Assembly (NCBI GenBank): GCA_018402085.1
Contig: JAGYJM010000002.1
Coordinates: 1,798,001 to 1,862,000 of the forward strand
Origin: Flavobacteriales bacterium
Lineage (GTDB): Bacteria; Bacteroidota; Bacteroidia; Flavobacteriales_D; Sanyastnellaceae
Direction: 5' to 3'
DNA length: 64,000 nt
A model generated the notes under the pieces. That model had not been told where the DNA came from. It saw nothing but the letters and a program-made list of their open reading frames with translations, and did no database searches. Below are positions 6,653 through 15,924 of the stretch, one piece after another; positions within the stretch are counted from its first letter, which is position 1, and each line of letters starts with the position of its first letter. The position numbers and the translations under genes were made by a program.

Positions 6653-8176
6653 TTAGAAAAATCCGAGTGGATTCTTATCGTACGAAATGAGCATATTCTT
6701 GGTCTGACGGTAGTGGTTGAGCATCATCTTGTGCGTTTCGCGCCCGATACCCGACTTCTTGTAGCCTCCGAACGGTGCGTGTGCAGGGTAGGCATGGTAG
6801 CAGTTCACCCAAACACGACCGGCCTGCACCTGTCGTGAAATCTGGTAAGCCTGGTGGGTATCGCGGGTCCATACTCCGGCACCGAGTCCGTATAGTGTGT
6901 CATTCGCAATCTCAAGAGCCTCGGCTTCGTCTTTGAACGTGGTTACACAAACAACAGGACCGAAGATTTCTTCCTGGAATACACGCATTTTATTGTTTCC
7001 TTTCAGAATGGTTGGCTGGATGTAGTAGCCGCCTTCGAGTCCGTCATTATACGCAGCGGCGCCTCCGGCGAGTACTTCGCATCCTTCTTCTTTACCGATT
7101 TCGATATAGTTGAGGATCTTTTCGTATTGATCATTCGATGCCTGCGCTCCCATCATGGTGTTCGGGTCAAGTGGATGACCGAGTTTGATGGCTTTCGTTC
7201 GTGCAACTACTCGCTCCATAAACTTGTCAAAGATGCTTTCCTGCACGAGCATGCGTGACGGGCATGTACATACTTCTCCCTGGTTCAGTGCGAACATCAC
7301 GGCACCTTCAATACACTTATCGAGGAACTCGTCGTCTGCATCCATCACATTCTCGAAGAAGATGTTCGGCGACTTACCGCCGAGTTCGAGGGTTACCGGT
7401 GTAATGTTCTTCGATGCATACTGCATGATGAGCTGACCGGTGGTGGTTTCTCCGGTGAAGGCTACTTTATTGATGCGCGGCGAAGATGCGAGCGGTTTGC
7501 CGCACTCTACACCAAAACCATTGATGATATTGAGTACACCCGGAGGCAGAATGCCTTCAATGAGTTCAGCGAGGATCATCATACCCACCGGTGTTTGCTC
7601 AGCGGGCTTTAAGATCACGCAATTTCCTGCAGCAAGAGCCGGAGCGACCTTCCATGCTGCCATGAGGATTGGGAAATTCCAGGGAATAATCTGGCCGACG
7701 ACACCAAGCGGTTCAGGAATATTCATTGAAACCGTATTGCTGTCAAGTTCGCTCACCGATCCCTCTTCAGAGCGAATCACTCCAGCGAAGTAGCGGAAAT
7801 GATCGATGGCCAGAGGCATATCTGCGGCGCGAGTCTCGCGCAGTGCCTTGCCGTTATCCCAGGTCTCGGCACGAGCGAGTAGTTCGAGATTTTCTTCCAT
7901 GACGTCTGCAATCTTGAGGAGCATATTGCTGCGCTCTGTAGCAGAAGAATTGTTCCATGAAGGGGCTGCGGCCCATGCTGCGTCAAGTGCGAGCTCTACG
8001 TCTTCTGCCGTAGAACGCGCAACCTTGGTAAAGCTGTTGCCATCTACAGGAGATACATTCTCGAAATACTCGCCTTTGACAGGCGCCGTCCACTTTCCGC
8101 CGATGAAATTATCATACTGATCCTTGAAACGAGGCTTTTCAACAGCTTCGCTCGCGGTGGTTTGAATATCACTCAT
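6653..8176 (-). CDS. aldB: NAD(P)-dependent aldehyde dehydrogenase (AldB/ExaC type)
   Basis: 507 residues from [10 protein letters not shown]; the frame stays open another 46 codons upstream, but that part lacks family similarity and covers the regulatory region shared with araC. It oxidises aldehydes such as acetaldehyde to acids in the cytoplasm. Active-site residues are visible: Asn167 in PWNFP, general base Glu264 in TLELGGKSP, and nucleophile Cys303 in [11 protein letters not shown], a signature of the AldB/ExaC group, whose genes are normally followed by DUF779 as here. The C-terminal substrate/NAD region ([13 protein letters not shown]) is intact. The AraC-type regulator transcribed divergently 243 bp away is the likely controller. 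Confidence 0.93.
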   Translation of the reverse strand: MSDIQTTASEAVEKPRFKDQYDNFIGGKWTAPVKGEYFENVSPVDGNSFTKVARSTAEDVELALDAAWAAAPSWNNSSATERSNMLLKIADVMEENLELLARAETWDNGKALRETRAADMPLAIDHFRYFAGVIRSEEGSVSELDSNTVSMNIPEPLGVVGQIIPWNFPILMAAWKVAPALAAGNCVILKPAEQTPVGMMILAELIEGILPPGVLNIINGFGVECGKPLASSPRINKVAFTGETTTGQLIMQYASKNITPVTLELGGKSPNIFFENVMDADDEFLDKCIEGAVMFALNQGEVCTCPSRMLVQESIFDKFMERVVARTKAIKLGHPLDPNTMMGAQASNDQYEKILNYIEIGKEEGCEVLAGGAAAYNDGLEGGYYIQPTILKGNNKMRVFQEEIFGPVVCVTTFKDEAEALEIANDTLYGLGAGVWTRDTHQAYQISRQVQAGRVWVNCYHAYPAHAPFGGYKKSGIGRETHKMMLNHYRQTKNMLISYDKNPLGFF

Positions 8177-8388
8177 AGTAATGTGATTAAAATTGATTTT
8201 TGTTTGTTTTCGGTGCTTGCACCTTGGCGCGTCCGCCTGCAAAATCACCTTTCGACCACAAGGTATTTCACTGAAAATGAATACACTTTGAACAATTCTA
8301 CCATCGGTGTGCACGATTCAATCAAGTTGAACAGAAGACGGGGATCTGCAGAGCGACGTTATTATTATCGTACATTGAAGTGTTGAAT

Positions 8389-8402
8389 CTGCAAATGTGC
8401 AG
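8389..8402. promoter_or_regulatory. Inverted repeat in the aldB-araC divergent region
   Basis: CTGCA-4-TGCAG sits 18 bp before the araC start codon; a second short palindrome, GGTGC-TT-GCACC, lies nearer aldB at about 8212-8223. Either could be a regulator site. No convincing TAnnTTTG promoter was found in 8177-8419. Confidence 0.3.
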
Positions 8403-8419
8403 TTCAGAGATAGAGAGAT

Positions 8420-9340
8420 ATGCAATTACCTGATCAATTCCTGAAATCGAGAAAACTCCAAACCCTCGTAGAGAATCAGACATCGTACACCCTTGAAAAT
8501 GCGGCTTTACATGTATTTGAAACCCATCAGCATGCCGAGGAAGTTCTGCTAAAGTTTGACCAACCTGTGCTTGCAAGTATGCTACGCGGCAAAAAGGTGA
8601 TGCACCTGCGCGATGAAAACGGGTTTGAATTCCTTCCCGGAGAGTCAATTGTCTTGCCTTCAGAAGAACTCATGTGCATTGACTTTCCTGAAGCGCGCAT
8701 GAACAATCCTACCCGGTGCCTTGCTATGGCCATCGATGAGCGCATGATCGCTCAGATTGCTCAGTTAATGAACGAACAGATGCCTCGCGTTTCTGAGAGA
8801 GAGTGGAGCCTGATGGACTACAACTTCCATTTTACGAACGATTCAGGCATTCACCAGCTGATTGAGCGGTTGATTTACCTTTTTACAGAAGATCATCCGG
8901 CGAAAGATATGTTCGTTAACAATTTGATTCAGGAGTTGATCATTCGGATTTTACAGGCGAATTCGAGAAAGCTTTACGCCGAGAAATCGGCGGATATGCA
9001 GAGTCACGATCGAATGGGTTTCATCGTTGAATACATCAGGGCGAATATCCAGCGACACATGACGGTTGAGGAACTCGCTGAAAAGGCATGTATGAGCCCC
9101 TCGCACTTTCACCGTGTCTTTCGGAATGAATTCGGAATAGCACCGGTTGAGTACATCAATGAAGAGCGTATCAGACGAGCTGTGGCACTGCTTCAGGAAC
9201 CTGACCGCCCCATTAAAAACGTTTACATGGAGTGCGGTTTCCAAAACCGTTCATACTTCAATCGCGTCTTCAAGAAATACCGGAAAGTTTCACCGAGTCA
9301 GTTCCAGCAGGCTACGCGTATGAGAATTACAAACGGTTGA
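8420..9340 (+). CDS. AraC-family transcriptional regulator
   Basis: 306 residues. The N-terminal ~190 residues form a ligand-sensing region of the AraC_N type (LENAALHVFETHQHAEEVLLKF, then FLPGESIVLPSEE). The C-terminal double helix-turn-helix occupies about residues 200-300: first HTH MTVEELAEKACMSPSHFHRVFRNEF and second PIKNVYMECGFQNRSYFNRVFKKYRKVSPSQF, a full AraC signature. It is divergent from the aldehyde dehydrogenase operon, the usual layout for aldehyde- or alcohol-responsive AraC activators. No signal peptide or membrane helix. Confidence 0.9.
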   Translation: MQLPDQFLKSRKLQTLVENQTSYTLENAALHVFETHQHAEEVLLKFDQPVLASMLRGKKVMHLRDENGFEFLPGESIVLPSEELMCIDFPEARMNNPTRCLAMAIDERMIAQIAQLMNEQMPRVSEREWSLMDYNFHFTNDSGIHQLIERLIYLFTEDHPAKDMFVNNLIQELIIRILQANSRKLYAEKSADMQSHDRMGFIVEYIRANIQRHMTVEELAEKACMSPSHFHRVFRNEFGIAPVEYINEERIRRAVALLQEPDRPIKNVYMECGFQNRSYFNRVFKKYRKVSPSQFQQATRMRITNG

Positions 9341-9396
9341 CGTATTCTCTGCGTATTCGTTTGCGTTTCGCAAAGTCGCTGATTACCCTCGTCGAT

Positions 9397-10191
9397 TCAC
9401 TCAATCGTTTTCGTCTTATCTAACGAAAGCTTCTTTATGGCACGGGTATGATTATAGCCCAGTTCAAAAAGCTCATCGGCATTTGACGTATCAAGAAGAC
9501 TAAAATCTGCCAATCCTTCGGGCTCGATAAAGAGGTCAGACTCCTCCCGTGCTGATGCTGTGCGGTTGTTTACGGTTAGCTGAAAAGTACGTGCTGCGGT
9601 TTCAAGGAGGTTCTTAACACGGTCAATGCGCTGCACCGGACTAATGTTAATCGCGATGACCTTGTCACAGTATTCCCGAAGCGGCTCAATGGGTATGTTA
9701 TCCATCAATCCACCGTCAACATACTGTACACCATCGATTTCGACCGGTTCAAAAAGTACGGGTATAGAGGCAGATGCCTGAACGAATTGTAAGAGAGGAC
9801 CGCGACTATGGTATTCTGATTCTCCACTGTGCAAGTTCGTAACGCCAATATGGAAAGGGATGGACAAATCTTCGATACGTTCTGTATCGAGGTGCTTACG
9901 CAGTTGTTTCTCCAGGTTACCGAGGTCGAGGAGTCCGTTGATCGGCACTATTACCTTAGCATAGTCGCCGATGCCGTTTGCCTTCATTTTTTCGAGTATG
10001 TCATGCGGCTCAAAGCCCGACGCGAGAAAGGCTCCTACCATAGCACCTGCACTGACACCTGCGTATGCATGTGGACGAATTCCTCTTTCAATCAAAGCCT
10101 GCACTACTCCAAGGTGTGCGAACCCTCTTGCGCCTCCTCCACCGAGGGCGACACCGATTTTTGTAGCTGGCGCGTCGGCTGATGTTTTCAT
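9397..10191 (-). CDS. Patatin-like phospholipase family protein (RssA-like)
   Basis: 264 residues, a compact bacterial patatin. The oxyanion-hole motif GGGGARGFAHLG lies at about residues 17-28. The Ser-Asp dyad is Ser47 in GVSAG and Asp159 in YVDGGLMDN. This predicts a serine lipase or phospholipase without a signal peptide, membrane helix or extra domain, so cytoplasmic or peripheral. It converges on araC (57 bp) and is divergent from the small lipoprotein gene at 10309. The natural substrate cannot be told from the sequence. Confidence 0.9.
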   Translation of the reverse strand: MKTSADAPATKIGVALGGGGARGFAHLGVVQALIERGIRPHAYAGVSAGAMVGAFLASGFEPHDILEKMKANGIGDYAKVIVPINGLLDLGNLEKQLRKHLDTERIEDLSIPFHIGVTNLHSGESEYHSRGPLLQFVQASASIPVLFEPVEIDGVQYVDGGLMDNIPIEPLREYCDKVIAINISPVQRIDRVKNLLETAARTFQLTVNNRTASAREESDLFIEPEGLADFSLLDTSNADELFELGYNHTRAIKKLSLDKTKTIE

Positions 10192-10308
10192 GCTCTTTTA
10201 GCGGTTCAAGCTACGCAATTACGATCGCTGTGTTGATCTTTTCCTGTAACCAAAGAATTATTGCACGTTGCTAAACCTATCTTGCAGCGCAAACTCAATC
10301 TTAACATC

Positions 10309-10743
10309 ATGAAAAATAGCTTGATTTTATTTAGCCTTATCGCATTGTACTTAATCATCGGCTGCGGCGGTGGCGGCAATGCTGATGCATTCACTGGTGA
10401 ATGGCAGCTTGAAGGATACACCGACCGTGAAGGAAATGCCATTGACTTGACAGACTGCGACAAACAAACCGTCTGGAACTTCACCAAAGAAGCTGTAGAA
10501 CCACTTGCTGACGGTACCAAGGTGATGAAACTGGAGGCAACTGCTCCCGAAGAGTGTAAATTCCATAGCTTCGAGTCAAAATGGACCCCTAAAGACGGGC
10601 AACTCTTTATCTCGAGTGTCCGCGCAGGAGGTATGGGAGGCCCCTCAAATGCAGGGATGTTCACGATAAAAGAGCAAAGCGCAGAGCGATTGGCGCTTGA
10701 GATCATGGGTGTTCAATACACGCTTAAGAAAGCCAAAAATTAA
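10309..10743 (+). CDS. Small lipoprotein with a lipocalin-like domain
   Basis: 144 residues starting MKNSLILFSL; the frame is open 16 codons upstream, but this start places the signal peptide correctly. The lipobox LIIGC puts the lipidated Cys at 19, followed by a Gly-rich linker. The mature part begins GEWQLEGYTDREGN, the typical opening strand of Bacteroidota lipocalin-like/META-like lipoproteins, and contains alternating strands throughout. The specific family and ligand are unknown. It is a single-gene transcript closed by the strong hairpin at 10774-10808. Confidence 0.7.
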   Translation: MKNSLILFSLIALYLIIGCGGGGNADAFTGEWQLEGYTDREGNAIDLTDCDKQTVWNFTKEAVEPLADGTKVMKLEATAPEECKFHSFESKWTPKDGQLFISSVRAGGMGGPSNAGMFTIKEQSAERLALEIMGVQYTLKKAKN

Positions 10744-10773
10744 AATATAAGACCCTTTGTGGGGTTAGACTGG

Positions 10774-10808
10774 AAGCGCTGTGATGATGCATCACAGCGC
10801 TTTTTTTT
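10774..10808 (+). terminator. Strong Rho-independent terminator
   Basis: A stem of 11 bp (GCGCTGTGATG, 10776-10786, with 10790-10800), extendable to 13 with flanking AA/TT, has a 3-nt loop and is followed by eight T. It ends the rightward lipoprotein transcript; the T-run overlaps the end of the convergent hydrolase gene. Confidence 0.92.
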
Positions 10809-11619
10809 AATCACTCAGTAAGTCTTGCATCATTCTTTGCAATGCTTTACTCCAGAGAATGCGGTAGTGACCGAGCCCTTCCAGTTCGCGAAATTCAGTG
10901 TTCGGCAAGGCTTCTGCTACAGAACGACTCCATTCAATCGGTAGGGCAGCATCATCGCTGCCATGCACCACGAGACCTTTATACGGGGTGATCTGCTCTA
11001 AGTATCTAACCACGCTCAATTCATCCGGGTTGTGGCCGGTCTCTTTTTCGAAGCGTTTATTGACACGGTTCACCGTTTTATCGGTCACCCCCAACTGCGC
11101 TGCGATTTGCCTGACGCGATCTGTGAATTTGTTCGGACTCGTAATCAGCATTATGCGGTTCACCGGATAATCCCTCGCTTTTGCGAGGCCATAAGAAAGC
11201 GGAACGGCTCCGAAAGAATGCGAGACGAAGAGGTCAAACCGCCTGTTGGCCAGGTATTCGAGTACAAGATCACCATAATCGAAGAGGCTCGTAGCTGCCT
11301 TTGTGCTGGCGCCGTGCGAAGGAGCATCAAAGGCGTGCACGGTGTAGCCCATATCCACGAGGTGCGGAATGATCGCTGCGAAGTTGCCGGTACGTCCCTC
11401 CCACCCATGCACAAGGAGCGCTTCTTTTGGTCCAAAGCCCCATTTGTAAGTGGCTATTTCAAAGTGCTTGAATTTGCGAGTGCCTTTCTCGGCCTGATTC
11501 AACACGCTTTCTTCGAAATCCCGCAACTTATGCGACTGCGGATTGGTAAGATTCTGATATGCTTTATTCGCTACATAAGACGGAGCAAGCGTTTCAAGAA
11601 TGCGAAAAAGGGTTTTCAT
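10807..11619 (-). CDS. Alpha/beta hydrolase
   Basis: 270 residues of a cytoplasmic alpha/beta-hydrolase fold. The oxyanion region LLVHGWEGRTG starts near residue 68. The nucleophile is Ser135 in the elbow VSHSFG (Ser instead of Gly at the first position of GxSxG). The acid is Asp222 or Asp223 in HGSDDAALP, and His251 in EGLGHYRIL completes the triad. The substrate cannot be predicted. It lies 42 bp downstream of trkH on the same strand and may be the last gene of that operon. One ATCC+hairpin element (11170-11188) lies inside the gene and codes for AKARD. Confidence 0.85.
   Translation of the reverse strand: MKTLFRILETLAPSYVANKAYQNLTNPQSHKLRDFEESVLNQAEKGTRKFKHFEIATYKWGFGPKEALLVHGWEGRTGNFAAIIPHLVDMGYTVHAFDAPSHGASTKAATSLFDYGDLVLEYLANRRFDLFVSHSFGAVPLSYGLAKARDYPVNRIMLITSPNKFTDRVRQIAAQLGVTDKTVNRVNKRFEKETGHNPDELSVVRYLEQITPYKGLVVHGSDDAALPIEWSRSVAEALPNTEFRELEGLGHYRILWSKALQRMMQDLLSD
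11170..11188 (+). repeat. ATCC + hairpin element inside the hydrolase gene
   Basis: ATCC, then CCTCGC-TTTT-GCGAGG (6-bp stem sharing a C with ATCC). In the minus-strand gene it encodes LAKARDY; the helicase copy at 50517 encodes RAKARDE. Confidence 0.45.
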
Positions 11620-11661
11620 AAGGCGAAGTTATGATTAGAACTAAACCACTGCCATTGAGTT

Positions 11662-13491
11662 CTAGCCAACCATGGTGTGACCTTCAGGATAGCGGTAATC
11701 TTTACTGATCAACCTCACCCCTACTGCAAATGCAACCGTGAGTGTTCCAACCCGACCGATGAACATGCTCGCTATGATAATGAGCTTCCCGGGCACACTG
11801 AGCAGGCTCGTAATACCAGTGCTGAGTCCGACCGTGCCCAAAGCAGATACTTCTTCGAATACGAGATCTAGTAACCCCCTGTCTGGCATTTCGAGGATAT
11901 GGGACTCAGTAATTGACAGCAGAAATATTCCTACGACATCACCCACTATGAAGAAAAGCAAAACAGCATATGCTCTGGATTTAAGCACATTAGGAATGGT
12001 TCTTTTGAATAGTTCGGTGTTCGCTGCACCCCGAATCGTTGATAATACATCGGCCGAAACAATGGCAAAAGTGCTTGTTTTAATACCTCCACCGGTGGAG
12101 CTGCTCGATGAGCCGATGAACATGAAAATAATCAGTAAGAATAAACCCGGCACTCCAATCGATCCTATATCAACAGTGTTAAACCCGGCTGTGCGGGTGG
12201 TAACACTTTGAAAAATGGCACGCGTAAATTTACCGAACGTATTATAATCGCCGAGCGTATTGTTGTACTCAAGCAGGTAGAATAAACACGCACCCGCGAT
12301 CACCAGTCCGACCGAAAAGTACAGCGCAATTTTCGTCATAAAGCTGATTCGCTTCCAGGGCGCATTCATTCGATCTCTCAGGTTTTTAAGGTCGAATAAA
12401 TCAAAAAGAGCTACCATTCCCAGAGCACCCACAAAAATCAACACCATAACAATCCAGTGGATGAGATAATTATCTCGAACAACCTCATTGTGCATGCCGT
12501 TTGAAAAGATTGAAATACCAGCATTATTGAACGCTGATACGGAATGAAAAAGGCTGTGAAAAGCACGATCACCATTACTTTTAAACGGCACGCCATCACC
12601 CCAGAAAAAATACATCAGTGCTGCACCGATAAGTTCGATAGATGAACTCCAAATGACTACTTTACCAATCATTCCTTTCGCGCTGAGGAAGGAGTCTTTA
12701 TTCACAAAATCTTCAATGACATCATGTTGTCTGACACGTAAACCAAAACGAGCGGCAAGTGCTAAAAAAGAACCGAATGCAATGATATTTAACCCGCCCA
12801 GCTTGATTAAGATCAACAGAACGACTTGTCCCTTGAAAGTAAAGAAAGCCGGAGTATCTACTAGCATTAGGCCTGTCACACAAGATGCACTGGTAGAGGT
12901 AAACAAGGCATCAAGGAAGTTCATACTTCCTTCAGGATATGTCATCTCAGGCAACATCAGCAACCCGGTTCCCGCGATAATAATCAAGGCAAATGAAGCA
13001 ATGAACACCAAGGCTGGATTCGCTTTAAAGCGAGGAATTGCTGCACCGCCTTTTCCCACACCAATAACAACAACAATCAAGACGTAAAGCTGAATAAACA
13101 GCGCACTAATACCAGAGAATGTTTCTATACCCAAGGCCACTGCAATTCGCTCAAGAACGAGTGCGTCAAAGAAAGTATAAGAAACACCTTCTAACGTAAG
13201 CAGAAACATAATCAGCCCTTCAAACCAGGTTCTTCGCAAAAATTCAATCGGCTTGAAGTCGTAAATAAAGCGTGTCAGATAATGTGAAACGTAAAAGATA
13301 AAACTCCCCTTAATGATACCAAGGAGAAACTCTTCCGTCTCGCTCTCGTGTTCCAGACCATAGTAATACACAAGGGTGCCAACTGCCGTAAAAGACACCA
13401 GTATGTTCAAGACTCTACCGATGCGAAGTACCCGGGCTTTATGCGAGTACAGAAGCAGGTTAACACGCTCACGTATTTGATGAAAGCTCAT
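11662..13491 (-). CDS. trkH: TrkH-family potassium uptake protein
   Basis: 609 residues, a multi-spanning membrane protein of the TrkH/KtrB superfamily. The four pore-loop filter segments are recognisable in order: SASCVTGLM, FNNAGISIF, TRTAGFNTV and LGTVGLSTG, each with the filter Gly. About 180 N-terminal residues form additional membrane helices before the first conserved pore module, longer than Enterobacterial TrkH. No cytoplasmic TrkA/KtrA regulatory partner is encoded nearby. The start codon overlaps the end of the kinase gene by 4 bp (ATGA), so trkH is translationally coupled to it. Ion preference (K+ versus Na+/K+) is inferred from the family. Confidence 0.92.
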   Translation of the reverse strand: MSFHQIRERVNLLLYSHKARVLRIGRVLNILVSFTAVGTLVYYYGLEHESETEEFLLGIIKGSFIFYVSHYLTRFIYDFKPIEFLRRTWFEGLIMFLLTLEGVSYTFFDALVLERIAVALGIETFSGISALFIQLYVLIVVVIGVGKGGAAIPRFKANPALVFIASFALIIIAGTGLLMLPEMTYPEGSMNFLDALFTSTSASCVTGLMLVDTPAFFTFKGQVVLLILIKLGGLNIIAFGSFLALAARFGLRVRQHDVIEDFVNKDSFLSAKGMIGKVVIWSSSIELIGAALMYFFWGDGVPFKSNGDRAFHSLFHSVSAFNNAGISIFSNGMHNEVVRDNYLIHWIVMVLIFVGALGMVALFDLFDLKNLRDRMNAPWKRISFMTKIALYFSVGLVIAGACLFYLLEYNNTLGDYNTFGKFTRAIFQSVTTRTAGFNTVDIGSIGVPGLFLLIIFMFIGSSSSSTGGGIKTSTFAIVSADVLSTIRGAANTELFKRTIPNVLKSRAYAVLLFFIVGDVVGIFLLSITESHILEMPDRGLLDLVFEEVSALGTVGLSTGITSLLSVPGKLIIIASMFIGRVGTLTVAFAVGVRLISKDYRYPEGHTMVG

Positions 13492-14510
13492 TCACCGGTA
13501 AGTTTAAGGGCTTCTGTCAGCAAGCGTTGCTTATCTACCGGTACCACTCCGATTTTCTCGCATACGAGTCCTCCCGCAAGGTTTGCAAGGCACGCCAGCA
13601 CATCGGGCTGTGCGTTCATTGCCAAGGCCAGCGCCGCCACGCTGATCACAGTATCACCTGCGCCGGAAACGTCGAGGATTTCGCGCTGGTGGGCGGGTAT
13701 TCTCACCGACGTCTCACCATTTTTTATGAGTACGCCCCTTTCAGAGAGGGTAACAAGCGAAATGGCATTGTTCAAGCGGGCTTCCATGGCTTCAATCGCT
13801 TCGAGAATGGCTTCATCGTTGTTCTTGTGAACGTCTTTCTTGACTCCTTCTACGAGTTCTTTGAAGTTCGGTTTGAACAAAGTCGCCTTCTTGTAAGCGA
13901 AGAAATTTTCTTTTTTCGGATCTACGGCCACAGGCACCCCCGCATCCAGCGCTTTTGCGCTGAGCACCTCAATCACCCGCTCTGTAAGCACGCCTTTGTT
14001 GTAATCTTCAAAAATGAGCACATCTACACCACCGCGCTCGAGAAGCCCGGTACAACGCTCGATAAACTGCCTTTCTTCGCTGGGAGACAGGGCTTGCGTG
14101 CTTTCTTCATCTACACGTAAAAGATGCTGCCCGGCACTGATAATGCGTGTTTTAACCGTCGTTGGCCGCTCTTCACTCAGAACGATACCTTCATCTGTGA
14201 AGCCACGGTCATTCAAGAGCTTGCGGAAAAGCATTCCTTTCTCATCGTTCCCGATCACTGAGCAAATAACGGGGGTTGCCTCAAGTGCCATCACGTTCAA
14301 CGCTACGTTCGCAGCCCCACCCAGCCTGTTCTCGCGATGTTCGATCTGTACGATCGGCACCGGTGCCTCAGGCGATATGCGGTTTACACTGCCCCAGTAG
14401 TAGGCATCGATCATCACATCACCAATCACCATGGCACGCAAACGGCTGAATCCGTCAAAGAGCTCGCGTATGGCGGCAGGATGAAGCACAGGTGTCTCTA
14501 CACGAATCAT
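13488..14510 (-). CDS. rfaE1: D-glycero-beta-D-manno-heptose-7-phosphate kinase (PfkB family)
   Basis: 340 residues, kinase domain only; the cytidylyltransferase domain of bifunctional HldE is absent. The N-terminal VIGDVMIDAYYWGSVNRISPEAPVP and GGAANVALNV segments are characteristic of HldE/RfaE kinases, and the PfkB signature DVSGAGDTV near residue 275 carries the catalytic Asp. It phosphorylates heptose-7-phosphate at C1 for ADP-heptose and LPS-core synthesis. It overlaps trkH by 4 bp and the aminotransferase by 4 bp, so all three are coupled. An ATCC+hairpin element (13944-13962) lies within it and encodes SAKALDA. The exact sugar is assigned by family only. Confidence 0.87.
   Translation of the reverse strand: MIRVETPVLHPAAIRELFDGFSRLRAMVIGDVMIDAYYWGSVNRISPEAPVPIVQIEHRENRLGGAANVALNVMALEATPVICSVIGNDEKGMLFRKLLNDRGFTDEGIVLSEERPTTVKTRIISAGQHLLRVDEESTQALSPSEERQFIERCTGLLERGGVDVLIFEDYNKGVLTERVIEVLSAKALDAGVPVAVDPKKENFFAYKKATLFKPNFKELVEGVKKDVHKNNDEAILEAIEAMEARLNNAISLVTLSERGVLIKNGETSVRIPAHQREILDVSGAGDTVISVAALALAMNAQPDVLACLANLAGGLVCEKIGVVPVDKQRLLTEALKLTGE
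13944..13962 (+). repeat. ATCC + GCGC hairpin element inside the heptose kinase gene
   Basis: ATCC then CAGCGC-TTTT-GCGCTG, stem 13947-13952 with 13957-13962. On the coding (minus) strand it reads in frame as SAKALD. Confidence 0.5.
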
Positions 14511-15700
14511 TGAATCTTCTCTAATGCGCGTGCAATGCGTTTAATCGCCTCATTGAGCTCAGCCTCCGACGCAGCATAAGAGATACGGAAGCAGTTAGGG
14601 TCGCCGAAGGCATCGCCCGTAACGAGCGCCACGTATTCGGTTTCCAGAATGTAGCTGCATAAATCTGTCGCGTCTTTGATCACCCGATCACCGGCTTTGC
14701 GGCCAAAGTACTTCGAGCAATCCGGGAAGATGTAGAAGGCGCCTTTCGGGACGTTCACCTTGAGGTCCTGAATTTTACTCAATCCGTCTACCACCAGGTC
14801 ACGACGCTTCAGAAAGGCCTCTTTCATGTAGGCCACTGAGTCGCTGTCAGCTTCAACCGCCGCTTTTGCCGCCATCTGTGAAATGCCGCAAGGCGCGCTG
14901 GTAAATTGCCCCTGAATCTTTGAACAAGCTATTGCAATCCACTCGGGAGCCCCTATGTAACCAAGTCGCCAGCCGGTCATGGCAAAGCCTTTCGAGACAC
15001 CGTTCACCGTAATGGTGCGGTCGTACATGCCATCAACCGAGGCCATACTCGCGTTTTGTCCCTCAAAATTGATCAGCTCATAAATTTCATCGCTCACAAC
15101 AATAATACCAGGATGCTTCTTAAGCACCACCGCAATTGCCTCCAGTTCAGCTTGTGAGTAGACCGAACCACTCGGATTACAGGGCGAACTGTAAATCATC
15201 ATGCGCGTACGATCGGTGATGGCCGCCTCCAACTGGTCAGGAGTTAGTTTGAAATCGTGCTCAATGGTGGTCGGTATAACTTTTGGCACCCCTCCGGCTA
15301 CCTTCACGATTTCGCTGTAGCTCACCCAGTAAGGCGCTGGCAGAAGTACTTCTTCACCGGGGTTTACCAGCGCCAGTGCAAGGTTAGCGAGTGACTGCTT
15401 CGCACCCGTAGAAAGCACAATCTGCTCAGGTGAATAATCAAGGTTGTTATCGCGCTTGAACTTTCGTGATATCGCTTCGCGCACTTCGGCATACCCATTG
15501 ACCGGCGGGTAATGGGTATAGTTCTCTGCAATGGCTCTGTTCGCTGCTGCTTTGATAAAGTCGGGGGTGTCAAAGTCAGGTTCGCCAAGGCTCAACGAAA
15601 TCACATCGTGCCCTGCTTCTTTTAGCTCGCGGCTGATCCTTGCCATGGCCAGTGTAGCTGACTCTGACAGGCGCGTCAATAAGGATGATTCTTTCCTCAC
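14507..15700 (-). CDS. Class I PLP-dependent aminotransferase (aspartate aminotransferase type)
   Basis: 397 residues, the standard length of the AAT Ib subgroup. PLP-binding and active-site features: SLGEPDFDTP at about 37, YPPVNGY around 64, SSPCNPSG near 171, SDEIYE near 203, and the Schiff-base Lys237 in VNGVSKGFAMTGWRLGY. The C-terminal RISYAASE carries the carboxylate-binding Arg. It transfers amino groups between aspartate and 2-oxoglutarate or related acids in the cytoplasm. It is the first gene of a coupled trio with the heptose kinase and trkH. No obvious metabolic link joins the three, so co-expression rather than a shared pathway is the safer reading. Confidence 0.92.
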   Translation of the reverse strand: MRKESSLLTRLSESATLAMARISRELKEAGHDVISLSLGEPDFDTPDFIKAAANRAIAENYTHYPPVNGYAEVREAISRKFKRDNNLDYSPEQIVLSTGAKQSLANLALALVNPGEEVLLPAPYWVSYSEIVKVAGGVPKVIPTTIEHDFKLTPDQLEAAITDRTRMMIYSSPCNPSGSVYSQAELEAIAVVLKKHPGIIVVSDEIYELINFEGQNASMASVDGMYDRTITVNGVSKGFAMTGWRLGYIGAPEWIAIACSKIQGQFTSAPCGISQMAAKAAVEADSDSVAYMKEAFLKRRDLVVDGLSKIQDLKVNVPKGAFYIFPDCSKYFGRKAGDRVIKDATDLCSYILETEYVALVTGDAFGDPNCFRISYAASEAELNEAIKRIARALEKIQ

Positions 15701-15763
15701 ACGTTCAATTTATAAGACAAAGCTATGGAATAGGCGGATATTCCCGCATTTCTGGTTGAAACA

Positions 15764-15787
15764 GTCAGCTGTCTGCGGTCAGCTGAC
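15764..15787. promoter_or_regulatory. Inverted repeat upstream of the imelysin/TonB operon
   Basis: A perfect 8-bp inverted repeat GTCAGCTG-8-CAGCTGAC lies between the divergent aminotransferase and lipoprotein genes. It could be an operator or a stable hairpin; no partner regulator is visible. Confidence 0.3.
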
Positions 15788-15900
15788 AGCGGCACGCAGT
15801 CTCGAGCTGCGCAAATAAAGGAGAATCGTTCAAGGCAATTTTTCAAAATACCTCGATCGTGGTATGGTCATATCCAACTTGCGCACTGACATTTGCACCA

Positions 15901-15913
15901 CAATTTAAAATTG
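15901..15913. promoter_or_regulatory. AT-rich palindrome before the DUF4856 lipoprotein start
   Basis: CAATTT-A-AAATTG, 12 bp before the start codon of the first gene of the putative metal-uptake operon. It overlaps TAAAATTG, a 7/8 match to the Bacteroidota -7 consensus. Its position fits an operator, but the distance to the start is very short. Confidence 0.3.
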
Positions 15914-15924
15914 GTCTAAATAAA

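Noticed and set aside
13488-15700. A dedicated pathway formed by aminotransferase, heptose kinase and TrkH
   Set aside because: The overlaps show coupling, but no shared substrate or known pathway links the three; they are individually ordinary housekeeping genes.
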